Source: CBFDBF01 sp050293315
Lineage (GTDB): Bacteria > Pseudomonadota > Gammaproteobacteria > Chromatiales > Chromatiaceae
Length of the DNA: 64,000 nt
Assembly: GCA_050293315.1 (NCBI GenBank)
Contig: JBNKMS010000021.1
Span: 12,254-76,253 of the forward strand
Reading direction: 5' to 3'
Part shown: positions 17,551 to 27,177 of the stretch, one piece after another
Layout of the letters: every line of letters begins with the position of its first letter
How positions within the stretch are numbered: the first letter of the stretch is position 1
The notes under the pieces: model-generated
The model's database searches: none
Told to the model about the DNA's origin: nothing
The model's input: the letters and a program-made list of their open reading frames with translations, nothing else
Translations under genes and position numbers: made by a program

Positions 17551-18483
17551 CTAAACTTCCGACTCAGCCCCCTCGACCTCCGGCGCCATCAGATCGGCCT
17601 TACTGATACCCAACATCAGAACTGCCGTACTGGCAACGTAGATAGAGGAGTAGGTACCGACAACCACACCGATGATTAGTGCCGTAGCAAAACCGTGAAT
17701 AATCTCTCCGCCTATAAAGAACAGCGCCAGCAACACCAGCAGTGTGGTCAGCGAAGTGACCAGGGTACGCGAGAGGGTCTGGTTTAGAGATGCATTGATG
17801 ATCTCTAGCGGCGTTCCTTTACGCATCTTACGGAAATTTTCACGGATCCGGTCATACACAACGATGGTGTCATTCAGTGAGTAGCCGATCACTGCCAGTA
17901 CTGCCGCCAATACCGGAAGATCGAACTCTATCTGGAAGATCGAAAAGATCCCGATGGTTACCAATACATCATGCACCAGCGCGATAATTGAGCCGACGGC
18001 AAAGCGATATTCAAACCGTAGAGCGACATAGACCAGGATACCTATCAGGGCATAGAGCATCGCCAGACCACCATCCTCGGTCAGCTCCTCCCCCACCTGT
18101 GGACCGACAAACTCCACCCGCCGCAGGTCAGCACGACCGGCCGCGGTAGAGTTGAGTGCGGCAACTGCGCGATCACTCAACTCAGCGTTGCTGATGTCGT
18201 CTCTGGGTGCCAGACGTACCAAGACGTCACGCGAGGTCCCAAAGTGCTGCACCGTAGCATCTTCAAATCCGTTGGCCGTCAGGGTATCCCTGATCATCGG
18301 TAGCTCAACCGCCTGCGGATACCCCATCTCAACCAGGGTACCGCCGGTGAAATCGATCCCGAGACTCAGGCCACGCAGCAGCACCGAGACAAGCGCTACC
18401 AGGATGGCGGCCGTCGAGAGCAGCAGCGCTAGTTTGCGCTGACCCATAAAGTTGATGCTGGTTTCTTTATTAAATATTTGCAT
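17551..18483 (-). CDS. secF: Protein translocase subunit SecF
   Basis: 310 residues, typical of SecF. The N-terminal anchor and first periplasmic domain (LSLGIDFTGGTLVEMGYP) are followed by five membrane helices with the conserved VALRFEYRFAVGSIIALVHDV and SLNDTIVVYDRIREN segments. SecD and SecF use the proton gradient to pull translocating proteins into the periplasm. The start is 27 bases past secD, and tRNA-Leu follows 22 bases after the stop. Confidence 0.97.
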   Translation of the reverse strand: MQIFNKETSINFMGQRKLALLLSTAAILVALVSVLLRGLSLGIDFTGGTLVEMGYPQAVELPMIRDTLTANGFEDATVQHFGTSRDVLVRLAPRDDISNAELSDRAVAALNSTAAGRADLRRVEFVGPQVGEELTEDGGLAMLYALIGILVYVALRFEYRFAVGSIIALVHDVLVTIGIFSIFQIEFDLPVLAAVLAVIGYSLNDTIVVYDRIRENFRKMRKGTPLEIINASLNQTLSRTLVTSLTTLLVLLALFFIGGEIIHGFATALIIGVVVGTYSSIYVASTAVLMLGISKADLMAPEVEGAESEV

Positions 18484-18510
18484 AACAGCTCTTTAGTGAC
18501 ATTGGTCGAA

Positions 18511-20367
18511 CTAGACCGCCAGCTTCTCCACCCTTCTACCGCCGTATATCAGGTTTATCACCGCCCTGGTTCCAATGATAGCGGTAAACATGGAGGTGAG
18601 GATACCCAGCGCCAGGGTTACCGCAAAGCCCTTGATCGGGCCGGTACCGAATCCATACAGCACCACCGCAGCGATAAAGGTGGTTATATTGGCGTCCACG
18701 ATGGTGGAGAGGGCCTTCTCGTAACCTAGATGTATGCTGGCCTGCGGGCTGTTGCCTATACGCAGATCCTCACGGATACGCTCAAATATAAGTACATTGG
18801 CATCCACCGCCATACCCACGGTCAGGACGATACCGGCAATACCTGGTAGCGTCAGGGTGGCCTGGATTATAGACAATAGCGCAACCACCAGCACCAGGTT
18901 CATCATTAGGGCCAGATCTGCCACCAGACCAAACACCCGGTAGTAAACCGCCATAAAGACCATCACCAATAGCAGGCCGATCATTACCGACTGGAAGCCC
19001 TGATCGATATTGTCCTGCCCCAGGGCTGGTCCGATAGTGCGTTCCTCCACTATCTCAATCGGGGCCGCCAGGGCACCGGCACGCAGTAGCAGTGCCAGAT
19101 CGTGTGCCTCTTTGGGGCTGTCCAGCCCGGTGGTTTGAAAGCGGCGACCAAACGGCTCCAGGATGTTGGCGACGCTGATCACCTCCTCCACCAGGACCTT
19201 CTTCTTGACCAGTTTGCCATCGACCAGGCGACTCTCAATCCTGGTCTCGATAAAGACCACCGCCATCGGCTTGTTGACATTTTCGGTGGTCACTTCACGC
19301 ATCCGGTTGCCACCCTGCCCATCCAGCCGCACCGTAACTGCTGGCTGGTTGTTACGGGAATCGAATCCGGCGGCGGCATCAACGATCCGGTTACCGGTGA
19401 CAATAATCGATTTCTTCAGTAGGATCGGCCGCCCATCCCGCCGGTAGTAGAGCTTGGAACCGGCCGGGACCCTACCTGCTACAGCATCCTCTACACTATG
19501 TTCGGTATCTTCCAGGCGATACTCCAGGGTGGCAGTCGCCCCGAGGATCTCTTTGAGCTTACTTGGATCCTGCGCCCCAGGTAGCTGCACCACAATACGA
19601 CGCGCCCCCTGCTGTTGAATGATCGGCTCGGAGACACCGAGGGCATTAACCCGATTGCGCAGAGTAGTGATGTTCTGCTTCAGGGCTGACTTTTGGATCT
19701 CCAGCTGTTTGGCCTTACTCAGGGTCGCAATGACAAGATAGAGATCTCCATCCTCTTTTGTATCTACCACCAGGTCACGGAAGGTGTCGGCGATCAACTC
19801 TGCTGCCTTACCCCGAGCCTCTGAATCTTTGAAGGTGATCTCGACCGAGGTCCCCCGCTTGGCGACCTTGATATAGCGCAGCTTGTTCTTGCGCATAAGT
19901 GGACGCACTTCGCCTTCAAACCCATCTACCGCCTGATCTATAGCCGCCTCCATGTCGACATCTATCAACACATGGACACCACCCCTTAGATCCAGCCCCA
20001 TGTACATCGGCTCAGCGCCAATAGAGCGCAACCAGGCAGGGAGATCCGGCGAGAGGGTCATCGCCTGGGTATAGTCTCCAGCCAGAGTCACCGCAAGTGT
20101 ATCGTTCGCCAGCAGCTGGTTATCCGATGTCTTAAAGCGAACCAGGAGTTTGTTATTACCTCTCTCGACCGCCTTAAACGGTATCCCGGCCTTGTTCAAG
20201 GCTATCTGCACCCTGTCCGCTGTCGCATCGTCCACCTGAGCGCGACGGGTGGCAGAGATCTCAATCGATGGGTCCTGATCAAAGATATTGGGGAGCGCAT
20301 ACAGCACCCCGATCAGTACTACGAACAGGACCAGCAGATTTTTCCACAGTGGATAGCGATTCATCAT
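18511..20367 (-). CDS. secD: Protein translocase subunit SecD
   Basis: 618 residues, normal for SecD. It has one N-terminal helix (NLLVLFVVLIGVLYALPNIF), a large periplasmic domain with GLDLRGGVHVLIDVD, and five C-terminal helices including GMAVDANVLIFERIREDLR, the family signature. It works with SecF and YajC at the inner membrane. The order yajC-secD-secF on one strand is standard; 51 bases separate it from yajC. Confidence 0.98.
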   Translation of the reverse strand: MMNRYPLWKNLLVLFVVLIGVLYALPNIFDQDPSIEISATRRAQVDDATADRVQIALNKAGIPFKAVERGNNKLLVRFKTSDNQLLANDTLAVTLAGDYTQAMTLSPDLPAWLRSIGAEPMYMGLDLRGGVHVLIDVDMEAAIDQAVDGFEGEVRPLMRKNKLRYIKVAKRGTSVEITFKDSEARGKAAELIADTFRDLVVDTKEDGDLYLVIATLSKAKQLEIQKSALKQNITTLRNRVNALGVSEPIIQQQGARRIVVQLPGAQDPSKLKEILGATATLEYRLEDTEHSVEDAVAGRVPAGSKLYYRRDGRPILLKKSIIVTGNRIVDAAAGFDSRNNQPAVTVRLDGQGGNRMREVTTENVNKPMAVVFIETRIESRLVDGKLVKKKVLVEEVISVANILEPFGRRFQTTGLDSPKEAHDLALLLRAGALAAPIEIVEERTIGPALGQDNIDQGFQSVMIGLLLVMVFMAVYYRVFGLVADLALMMNLVLVVALLSIIQATLTLPGIAGIVLTVGMAVDANVLIFERIREDLRIGNSPQASIHLGYEKALSTIVDANITTFIAAVVLYGFGTGPIKGFAVTLALGILTSMFTAIIGTRAVINLIYGGRRVEKLAV

Positions 20368-20418
20368 GACTGTTATGGACCGGATATGGTATTGAGGGTA
20401 AAGATCACCGCCCTATAG

Positions 20419-20751
20419 TTACTGGTCGGCCAGGGTCCCTTTAGGTAGTACAGCTGCCACAGAGAGACGCCGCACCTTAATCCTTACCCCATCGGCAATC
20501 TCTAAAGTTACCTGCTCATCATTAAGAGCGGTAATTTTACCCATGATCCCGGCCTCGATCTGCACCTCATCCCCCTTGGCCAGGGCATCTACCAGCTTCT
20601 TGTGCTCCTTCTGCCGCTTCATCTGTGGACGAATCATCATGAAGTAGAGCAGTACTATCAGGCCTAAGGGAAAAATCATTGCCTCAAACCCACCGCTCTG
20701 TGGCGCCTGCGTCGTACCCTCTGCCAACGCATCAGATATAAAGAAATTCAT
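20419..20751 (-). CDS. yajC: Sec translocon accessory subunit YajC
   Basis: 110 residues: a short N-terminus, one membrane helix (FEAMIFPLGLIVLLYFMMIRPQMKR region, with the family signature MIRPQMKRQKEHK) and a small cytoplasmic beta domain ending in a KVRRLSVAAVLPKG segment. It is part of the SecDF-YajC complex. The usual upstream neighbours tgt and queA are absent here; mtaB lies divergently instead. Confidence 0.96.
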   Translation of the reverse strand: MNFFISDALAEGTTQAPQSGGFEAMIFPLGLIVLLYFMMIRPQMKRQKEHKKLVDALAKGDEVQIEAGIMGKITALNDEQVTLEIADGVRIKVRRLSVAAVLPKGTLADQ

Positions 20752-21015
20752 GGTATCGCGACCTGTTTAGGTTGTTATTAAAGGTGCGCATTATTACATA
20801 ATTAGTACCCCTCCAGAAAGGGATAAATCTCAGTAAATACCGCGCTGTAGCCCACATATTGCACCAGCATCCAGAGAACCGGCAGAATTCGCAGCTGTTT
20901 TGCCTCCCTCACCGAACCTCACCCACTTGTTGGGTAGAAATATCAGCTGGTGCTAGCGAATGGATCCTATTGCTGTCGATTCGGGTATAATTTGATCTTT
21001 TCACCCGTACAATCC

Positions 21016-22314
21016 ATGCGCATACACCTAAACACCATCGGCTGCCGTCTGAATGAGGCGGAACTGGAGAGCTGGTCCCGCGGCTTTCTTGCCCAGGGGC
21101 ACCAGTTGACCACAGATCTTGATAAGGCGGATCTGGTGGTGGTAAACAGCTGCGCGGTAACCGGAGAGGCGGCACGTAAATCACGCAAGCTGATAAACCG
21201 GATCCGGCGAACCAACCCCCAGGCCAGGCTGGTAGTTAGCGGCTGCTACGCCTCGCTGGAGCCGGGGACGGTTAAGGACATGGCCGGGGTTGATCTGGTT
21301 GTGGGCAACCGGGAGAAGGATCGGCTGGTAGATATCACCAGCCACAAGTTTGATCTAAATGATGCTGGATGCGACAGCGTCCAACTGGGCAGTGATCTGC
21401 CACTGCCACACGGTCGCCAGCGCGCCTTCATCAAGGTACAGGATGGGTGCCGCCACAACTGTACATTCTGCATCGTCACCACCGCCCGCGGGGAGGAGAG
21501 GAGTCGACCGATCGCGGAAATAATAAGTGAAATCAGACAACTACACAGCTCTGGGGTACAGGAGGTGGTGCTGACCGGTGTCCATATCGGCGGCTACGGT
21601 AGCGATATTGGCAGCGACCTCTCCACCCTGATAGAGCAAGTGCTGGCGGAAAGCGATATCCCCCGCCTGCGGCTTGGGGCTGTGGAGCCATGGAACTTGC
21701 CACAACGTTTCTGGGAGCTGTTTGCTAATCCCCGGTTTATGCCCCACCTCCACCTACCGCTGCAGAGCGGCTCCGATGCGGTACTGAAACGGATGGCCCG
21801 CCGCTGCAAGGCAACCGAGTTTACTGCTCTGGTAGAGCAGGCACGGAGACAGGTTGATGACTTCAGTGTCACCACAGACATCATCGTCGGCTTTCCTGGA
21901 GAAAGCATCGATGAGTGGAGAGAGAGCATTGCCCTGGTGGAGCAGATAGGATTTGCTCACCTTCACATCTTTGGCTTCTCACCGCGCAGCGGGACCCTTG
22001 CCGCGAACATGCCCAACCAGGTCGCACCAGATATAATCAAACAACGCAGCCAGGAGTTGCACCGCCTGGGAGAGCAGATGAAGCGTGCCACCCTGGAACG
22101 ATATCTGGGCCGCACCTTCCCCATATTGATTGAAGGCAACGGTGAGCCGGGGGCCGGCGGCACCAGGGTATGGGGCGGCTACACCCCCAACTTCCTCCGT
22201 GTGGAGACGACCGTCGATGCAGATATAGATCTACATAACAGGATCATAGAGCTACGTATGACCGCACTTACCCCGGACGGGGATGCCCTGGTGGCGACCC
22301 CGGTAGAGAACTGA
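21016..22314 (+). CDS. mtaB: tRNA t6A37 methylthiotransferase MtaB
   Basis: 432 residues from the ATG at 21016 (MRIHLNTIGCRLNE), the start matching the conserved beginning of the family; the upstream extension of the frame is not family-like. The N-terminal UPF0004 domain supplies Cys10, Cys46 and Cys77 for one 4Fe-4S cluster, and the radical-SAM motif CRHNCTFC supplies Cys145, Cys149 and Cys152 for the second. A TRAM-like C-terminus follows. It converts t6A to ms2t6A in tRNAs reading ANN codons. It is divergent from yajC and two bases upstream of the PAP2 gene, so the pair is likely one operon. Confidence 0.9.
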   Translation: MRIHLNTIGCRLNEAELESWSRGFLAQGHQLTTDLDKADLVVVNSCAVTGEAARKSRKLINRIRRTNPQARLVVSGCYASLEPGTVKDMAGVDLVVGNREKDRLVDITSHKFDLNDAGCDSVQLGSDLPLPHGRQRAFIKVQDGCRHNCTFCIVTTARGEERSRPIAEIISEIRQLHSSGVQEVVLTGVHIGGYGSDIGSDLSTLIEQVLAESDIPRLRLGAVEPWNLPQRFWELFANPRFMPHLHLPLQSGSDAVLKRMARRCKATEFTALVEQARRQVDDFSVTTDIIVGFPGESIDEWRESIALVEQIGFAHLHIFGFSPRSGTLAANMPNQVAPDIIKQRSQELHRLGEQMKRATLERYLGRTFPILIEGNGEPGAGGTRVWGGYTPNFLRVETTVDADIDLHNRIIELRMTALTPDGDALVATPVEN

Positions 22315-22316
22315 CT

Positions 22317-23027
22317 ATGCAACAAGAGTACCGCTGGCGCCCCGTCGCCCTGCTAAGCGCCAACATCCTGGCCCTACTGCTATTTGCCAGCTGGCTGCTG
22401 GAACCGACCCGCTCCCTCTGGCTGGCGCTGGATGATAGTGTCTTCTGGGCCGCCAACCGCTCACTCGCAGAGGGTGAACTGTGGCGGGAGATCTGGGCCA
22501 TAACCAACCACCGCGCCTTTGATGTGGTTGCAGCGCTGTCGATGCTGCTGCTGTTTGGGCACTACGCCCTGCTACGGGACCGGCAAAACCTGGGCCGCTA
22601 TATCGCAATAGGCCTGCTGCTGACTGTAACCATCACCCTGTTACTACAGGGCAGCAAATGGATCCCGATCGAGCGCAACAGTGCCACCATGTTCTACCCA
22701 GAGGCGCTGCGGCTATCTGAACTTGTCCCCTATATCACCACCAAGGATATCTCCGGCGACACCTTCCCCGGGGATCACGGTCTGGTACTGCTGCTATTTG
22801 CCGGGTTTATTCTCTACAACATGCCGCGCTCCTACGGGGTGATTGCCCTGCTGTTCGCATTCGTCTTTACCGTACCGCGGCTGATGAGTGGCGCCCACTG
22901 GCTCTCAGATGAACTGGTCGGGGCCATAGGACTCAGCTGCCTGGGGCTTGGCTGGATCCTGGCCACCCCGCTGCATGACCGGGTGGTCGATTGGCTGGAG
23001 AGACCAATAAACCGCTGGTTACAATAG
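22317..23027 (+). CDS. PAP2-superfamily membrane phosphatase
   Basis: 236 residues with about six membrane helices. The phosphatase signature is readable: K-x5-R (Lys114 to Arg120, first motif slightly divergent), SGDTFPGDHG around residues 147-155 (second motif, PGDH at 151-154), and R-x5-H-x3-D (Arg188, His194, Asp198 in RLMSGAHWLSDE). Members dephosphorylate undecaprenyl pyrophosphate, phosphatidic acid or lipid A. Which substrate applies here cannot be read from sequence. The start codon follows the mtaB stop by two bases. Confidence 0.88.
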   Translation: MQQEYRWRPVALLSANILALLLFASWLLEPTRSLWLALDDSVFWAANRSLAEGELWREIWAITNHRAFDVVAALSMLLLFGHYALLRDRQNLGRYIAIGLLLTVTITLLLQGSKWIPIERNSATMFYPEALRLSELVPYITTKDISGDTFPGDHGLVLLLFAGFILYNMPRSYGVIALLFAFVFTVPRLMSGAHWLSDELVGAIGLSCLGLGWILATPLHDRVVDWLERPINRWLQ

Positions 23028-23628
23028 CAGCGGGAGGGGTTTACTCGGCACTTCCCTGATAAAGCACCATGGCAAACGACTCCCAGTCGCCCTATTTTGC
23101 CCCTGGAAAAATAACGCAAAGGTCGCTAAGGCGCAAAGGACGCAAAGATTCATTACTTTAGTTACCTTGGCGCTCTTTGCGACTTTGGCGTTCTTCGCCT
23201 ACAGGGATGTAGGCGAGGGGCGTGAGCATGGAGCGGGAGCTTTGCGTTTGTTACTCGATGTATGCACAACCATCTGATTTTGATTAAGCAAGACGTAGGG
23301 CGCAATAACCAACGGGCATTACGCCGTATGCTTTAATCAAAAACTTGCCTTGAATTATGGGATATAACATTCGGCGGATTACGCTTCGCTAATCCGCCCT
23401 ACGGTTCTGCGTCGGAGGAGGAGTTTAGGGTGCTACTCCCAAGACCCGTGGTGTTACACCGAGCATCGCAGTCCCATTAGGATCAGGCCGTACTAAGAGC
23501 GTTCATGTTGTCAGCATTAATAAACCTTTGCGCTCTTTGCGACCTTGGCGTCCTCTGCGTTTGTTACTCGATGGATGAACAACCACCTGTAGGAGAGCCC
23601 TCCCCCTCAAGAGGGAGAGGGATTGTGA
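23028..23628. other. Intergenic region made of short repeats
   Basis: 601 bases without a gene. It holds inverted and direct copies of a gcgcaaagg / ctttgcg repeat (23114-23276 and 23524-23590, the second followed by the same gtttgttactcgatg sequence as the first), the 108-bp element at 23295-23402, and an inverted fragment of repeat family A at about 23447-23495 (gtgttacaccgagcatcgcag). The insertion-like text acagggatgtaggcgagggg inside the first copy shows nesting. Confidence 0.7.
23295..23402. repeat. 108-bp element with GTAGGGCG terminal inverted repeats, copy 1 (family B)
   Basis: Starts gtagggcgcaataaccaacg and ends with the inverse of gtagggcggattag. An exactly equal-length copy in opposite orientation lies at 30088-30195. 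Shorter versions containing the gggcgcaataacc half occur at 32823, 33593 and 35569-35639. Size, matching ends and absence of coding make it look like a miniature inverted-repeat element. Confidence 0.8.
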
Positions 23629-26600
23629 TTAAGTACCGAGTGGATCGGCCCCGATAGTACCGATCAGCCCCTTTAGATACTCGTCTGTCTGCACCTGCTG
23701 CAGCCGCTTCCTGGCCGACTCTAGCCGCCCCTGCAGGTCCATCCTGGAGGCCATATCAGCATGGCTGGGCAGATCGAGAAACTTCTGCAGGTTTTTGATA
23801 TGTTGCTTCCACAAGGCGATCTCCCGCTGCTGCTTCACCATCAGTCGCTGTCTGTACCACTCTGAGTCCAGCAAGTAGTCGCGGCTGAACATCTGGCGGA
23901 TATCAGGATGGTGTACATCCTTCCCCTCATAGCTACCGGTCGCCATGATATGCAGCAGCGCCTTAAGCGGGGGCGCAGCCTCCTCAATGCTGCCATCATC
24001 CAGGTACTGTTGCGCCACCCGCTGCTGCGCCTCGACTATGTTGTTTATCCCATCCACAAACACATCCAGGTCCTGGCTCTCCGGCTGCAGGATCTCAGTG
24101 GTAAACACGGCATCGGGGTTATCAAATATCTTACCGAGATAACTGCGTACGAAGCGTGCGGTAATGCGATACCCAAGACGACTGGCAAGGACCTGCTCAC
24201 CGTTGTGGGTAAAGTCCCGCAGCGGCTCCAGGCAGCCGTTTTTAATCATCTTTGCTGCGTTCCTCTCTTTCGGTTTAAGGCGTACCCAGATCTCCGGAAT
24301 CAGCAGACTTATGTCGTGATCCACCCGCATATCCACACCGATATACCCGGCTGAACTGGAGAAGCCGTTGTAGCCGGTAAGGATGAACGCAACCAATGCA
24401 CTATTCAGGTCTGCAGTGGGTCGCAGGGCGTTGAACGGCCCCTTGGTCAACGCCCCTTCACTGCCGGCACCAGTGGTAGATGGCGACTTGCCGGTGAGGC
24501 TGCAGATGAAGTCCATGAATAGCTCTGGCAGCTCCTGGTAATGGATCGGGTTGAAGACCGCAAGTGGGCGGACACCTGGTTCCGGTGGATTGTTGCGCCT
24601 TCCGGCCAGCACTGCGTTCACCGGATGACAGATCGGTTCATCCAGAGGCTGCTTACGGTGAAAGCGGGTACTCATATCGGCCACATATTTGCGCACCGGG
24701 TTGGTCAGATCCATCCGTGTCTGTAGGTAGCGGGGGTTCTGTGACGGCTTGCCGTCCACCATTTTAGGGTGTGCAGAAGAGACCACATAACCGGTCTGCT
24801 CGCGGTAGGCCTTTTTAATCAACCTACGCATCGGGAAGGTAAATTTGTACAGGTTCAGCACATCCTCGGCCACCTCAGCCAACTTCTCGCCACCTAGCGG
24901 CTCATAGTTAGCCAGAAAATTACCGGGTGCGGCCATGTCTCTCTCGCTCTGGCGATCAAAGCCTGGATGGATGGCGTCATCCGGACGCTGAAACAGTCGG
25001 TATTCGCAGTTCTGTACCAACTTAAGACTATACTCAGACCTCTTTATGCCACTCAAGTCCGCAGCAGGTACAACCACAGAGGTAGTGATGTCATCTTCCA
25101 TCTGGATCTTCTCTGCGGAGATAAAGTCCTGCCGCAGCTTGAAGGTGCGCCACTTACCCTTACGGTCGAAACCGACCCGTAGATATGAGGCAATCATCAG
25201 CCGGTCAAACAGTTTGACCTCATGTCCGGGGGCACCATCCACCTCATCCACTGAGAGCAGTCGGCGCCAGTCCCCGCCCCACTCTGGACGGAAAAAGCGT
25301 TTAATCAGGAAGGCCAGCGCCGCGATCCGTGGCGGTATGGTCTGCAGCCATTGGTTAAATTCATCCCGGTAGAGGGATGATGGGGTCAGCAGTTTTATCA
25401 TTGAGCCGAGGCTGCGCTCCGGACTCAACGGTTTGCGCTCCGGTCGCCGGTCCTCATCCTTGTACTCCGGCTTGAAACGATCAGAGTAGTCACGATCAAA
25501 GATCTCCTGCACCCGATCCAGATCCTTTTCCAGATCATCTACAAACAGCGGGCCGTAAATAACGGCATCATCCAGGTCCTTGGATATCTCCGACTTGCCA
25601 CCACCTGAGACTGTACTCGGCTTATGACAGAGTACTCCCTCCGGGTCGGTACCGACCAGACGCCAGGATGGAGCACCCGGGTGTTTTACCATCTCCACCT
25701 TGTAGCCATTCGGCTGCATATAGATCTTGCCCGGTTGCAGACGGATACCCTGGAGCTCACCATCCCTCCTCCAGGCAATGCTCTGGGCGTTCAGATCCAT
25801 GCGCAGATCCTGTGGCACATAGATGACCTCAGGAAAATTGATATCTATGGCATGGCCCTCTGGCTGCAGCTCCATAACCTCACCATAGCGCCGCAGCATA
25901 TCCTGAAAGGTGTAACCCGCCTCTTTTGTTCGGCTATCAACCCCAAACTCATCACCATGGCTACGACGTTCGAATACCAGAGCACCGCCGGAGTGCTCCT
26001 CTTCTGCCAGACCGAAGAGGTTGGCAGCGTAACTGATCTGGGTCTTGACCTCTTTCTTGCAGTAACCGAAGTAGTTATCCGCGATCAGAGTGACGATAAC
26101 CCCGCTTGCATCCCTGGCAGTAATCTTAAATGTATTACCATCGTTGTAGAGTTCATCCTCTGACTGCCAACACATCCCCTCTCTACGCTGGCGCTCGGAT
26201 GCGTCATCATAATGCGGTAGACCGAGTTCACTCTTACGCAGATTCACCAGATGCGGGGCCAGAATGACACATCCGGTATGACCACTCCAATGCTCCACAT
26301 CCAGGCCGGCATCAAACTCGGCAAGGCAGGGGTTACCGCCATTACCGAAGATACTCTCCACAAAATCGAGATTACTCACCAGATTGCCCGGGGCGAAGAA
26401 GCGGATCTCCATACTCTTCTCCACCTCCCTACCAGGGATCTCCGGACAGACTATAGGCCGCAGTAGCAGCGAGACCATCATCCTGGATGGCTGCTGCTGG
26501 TTGCTGGTAAAGGGGATGGTCATAAGATCATCGGGCGGATTCAGTGCATGCTGCAGCATATTGGCAAACACGATCTTGGGGACCGCGCTCTTGTCACCGG

Positions 26601-27075
26601 GGATGGGCAGACCGCCCTCGGCAATATGGAAAGAGCCGGCGGTAGTGCGCCGATCACTGGCCGGATTATGTAGTATCCCCTGTCTTACTCGGTAGCTTGA
26701 GATGATGTCGGAGTGAAACTCATCCTCCCCCATCGGTAGCGAGAGCTCGCGCGCCACACCGTGACGATCCAGGATAAAGGTGATTGTAGGCAGCCGTGGC
26801 ACCTGCTCCAACCCAAGGTCATCCAGATTGTGGTCAAGAAAATCCTGGATACGTTGATCTATAGGACAGAGGTAGGTTGAGAGTAGTCTGCCCTTCTCCC
26901 GGAACGCCTTAAGCAGGTCCTGAGCGGTAGCCATAAACCTAGCCGAATCCGCATCGTTGCAGATAGGCTGGCCGGACGCCGCCAGTTTCAGATTAATGTA
27001 AAGGTGGAGCTGCCTGCGCCCATCCTCGGTATCACCTGCAGCAGCATGCATCCCCAGGGCACGCACAAAATCCAT
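23629..27075 (-). CDS. Very large cytoplasmic protein, unidentified; possible PPi-type PEP carboxykinase
   Basis: 1148 residues from the ATG at 27075, chosen because GGAGG lies five bases before it; the frame also allows an ATG at 27087. No signal peptide or membrane helix. Striking, apparently conserved blocks are SGHTGCVILAPHLVNLRKSE (about 268-287), RQRREGMCWQSEDELYNDG, ITARDASGVIVTLIADNYFG followed by YCKKEVKTQISYAANLFG, and GKSPSTTGAGSEGALTKGPF (about 890-910, Gly-rich and phosphate-loop-like). The length and the motif style bring to mind the pyrophosphate-dependent PEP carboxykinase family (about 1150 residues, makes or uses oxaloacetate, PEP, CO2 and PPi), but I recall that family imperfectly and this is a hypothesis. 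The gene stands alone, well away from others, with housekeeping-like codon use and a GC-rich sequence. Confidence 0.6.
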   Translation of the reverse strand: MDFVRALGMHAAAGDTEDGRRQLHLYINLKLAASGQPICNDADSARFMATAQDLLKAFREKGRLLSTYLCPIDQRIQDFLDHNLDDLGLEQVPRLPTITFILDRHGVARELSLPMGEDEFHSDIISSYRVRQGILHNPASDRRTTAGSFHIAEGGLPIPGDKSAVPKIVFANMLQHALNPPDDLMTIPFTSNQQQPSRMMVSLLLRPIVCPEIPGREVEKSMEIRFFAPGNLVSNLDFVESIFGNGGNPCLAEFDAGLDVEHWSGHTGCVILAPHLVNLRKSELGLPHYDDASERQRREGMCWQSEDELYNDGNTFKITARDASGVIVTLIADNYFGYCKKEVKTQISYAANLFGLAEEEHSGGALVFERRSHGDEFGVDSRTKEAGYTFQDMLRRYGEVMELQPEGHAIDINFPEVIYVPQDLRMDLNAQSIAWRRDGELQGIRLQPGKIYMQPNGYKVEMVKHPGAPSWRLVGTDPEGVLCHKPSTVSGGGKSEISKDLDDAVIYGPLFVDDLEKDLDRVQEIFDRDYSDRFKPEYKDEDRRPERKPLSPERSLGSMIKLLTPSSLYRDEFNQWLQTIPPRIAALAFLIKRFFRPEWGGDWRRLLSVDEVDGAPGHEVKLFDRLMIASYLRVGFDRKGKWRTFKLRQDFISAEKIQMEDDITTSVVVPAADLSGIKRSEYSLKLVQNCEYRLFQRPDDAIHPGFDRQSERDMAAPGNFLANYEPLGGEKLAEVAEDVLNLYKFTFPMRRLIKKAYREQTGYVVSSAHPKMVDGKPSQNPRYLQTRMDLTNPVRKYVADMSTRFHRKQPLDEPICHPVNAVLAGRRNNPPEPGVRPLAVFNPIHYQELPELFMDFICSLTGKSPSTTGAGSEGALTKGPFNALRPTADLNSALVAFILTGYNGFSSSAGYIGVDMRVDHDISLLIPEIWVRLKPKERNAAKMIKNGCLEPLRDFTHNGEQVLASRLGYRITARFVRSYLGKIFDNPDAVFTTEILQPESQDLDVFVDGINNIVEAQQRVAQQYLDDGSIEEAAPPLKALLHIMATGSYEGKDVHHPDIRQMFSRDYLLDSEWYRQRLMVKQQREIALWKQHIKNLQKFLDLPSHADMASRMDLQGRLESARKRLQQVQTDEYLKGLIGTIGADPLGT

Positions 27076-27119
27076 ACTCTCCTCCATAGCGGGCCAACCG
27101 CCCGGTAAATCGGCAGCAC

Positions 27120-27145
27120 TAAAAAAGGGGGCTTTCGCCCCCTTC
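27120..27145 (-). terminator. Terminator after the first VPLPA-CTERM gene
   Basis: On the minus strand the stem AAGGGGGC / GCCCCCTT with the loop GAAA is followed by a T-run. It lies 33 bases past the stop at 27178 and insulates the large gene downstream. Confidence 0.9.
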
Positions 27146-27177
27146 TAATAATACTACATGGTGATCTGATTAGCTGC

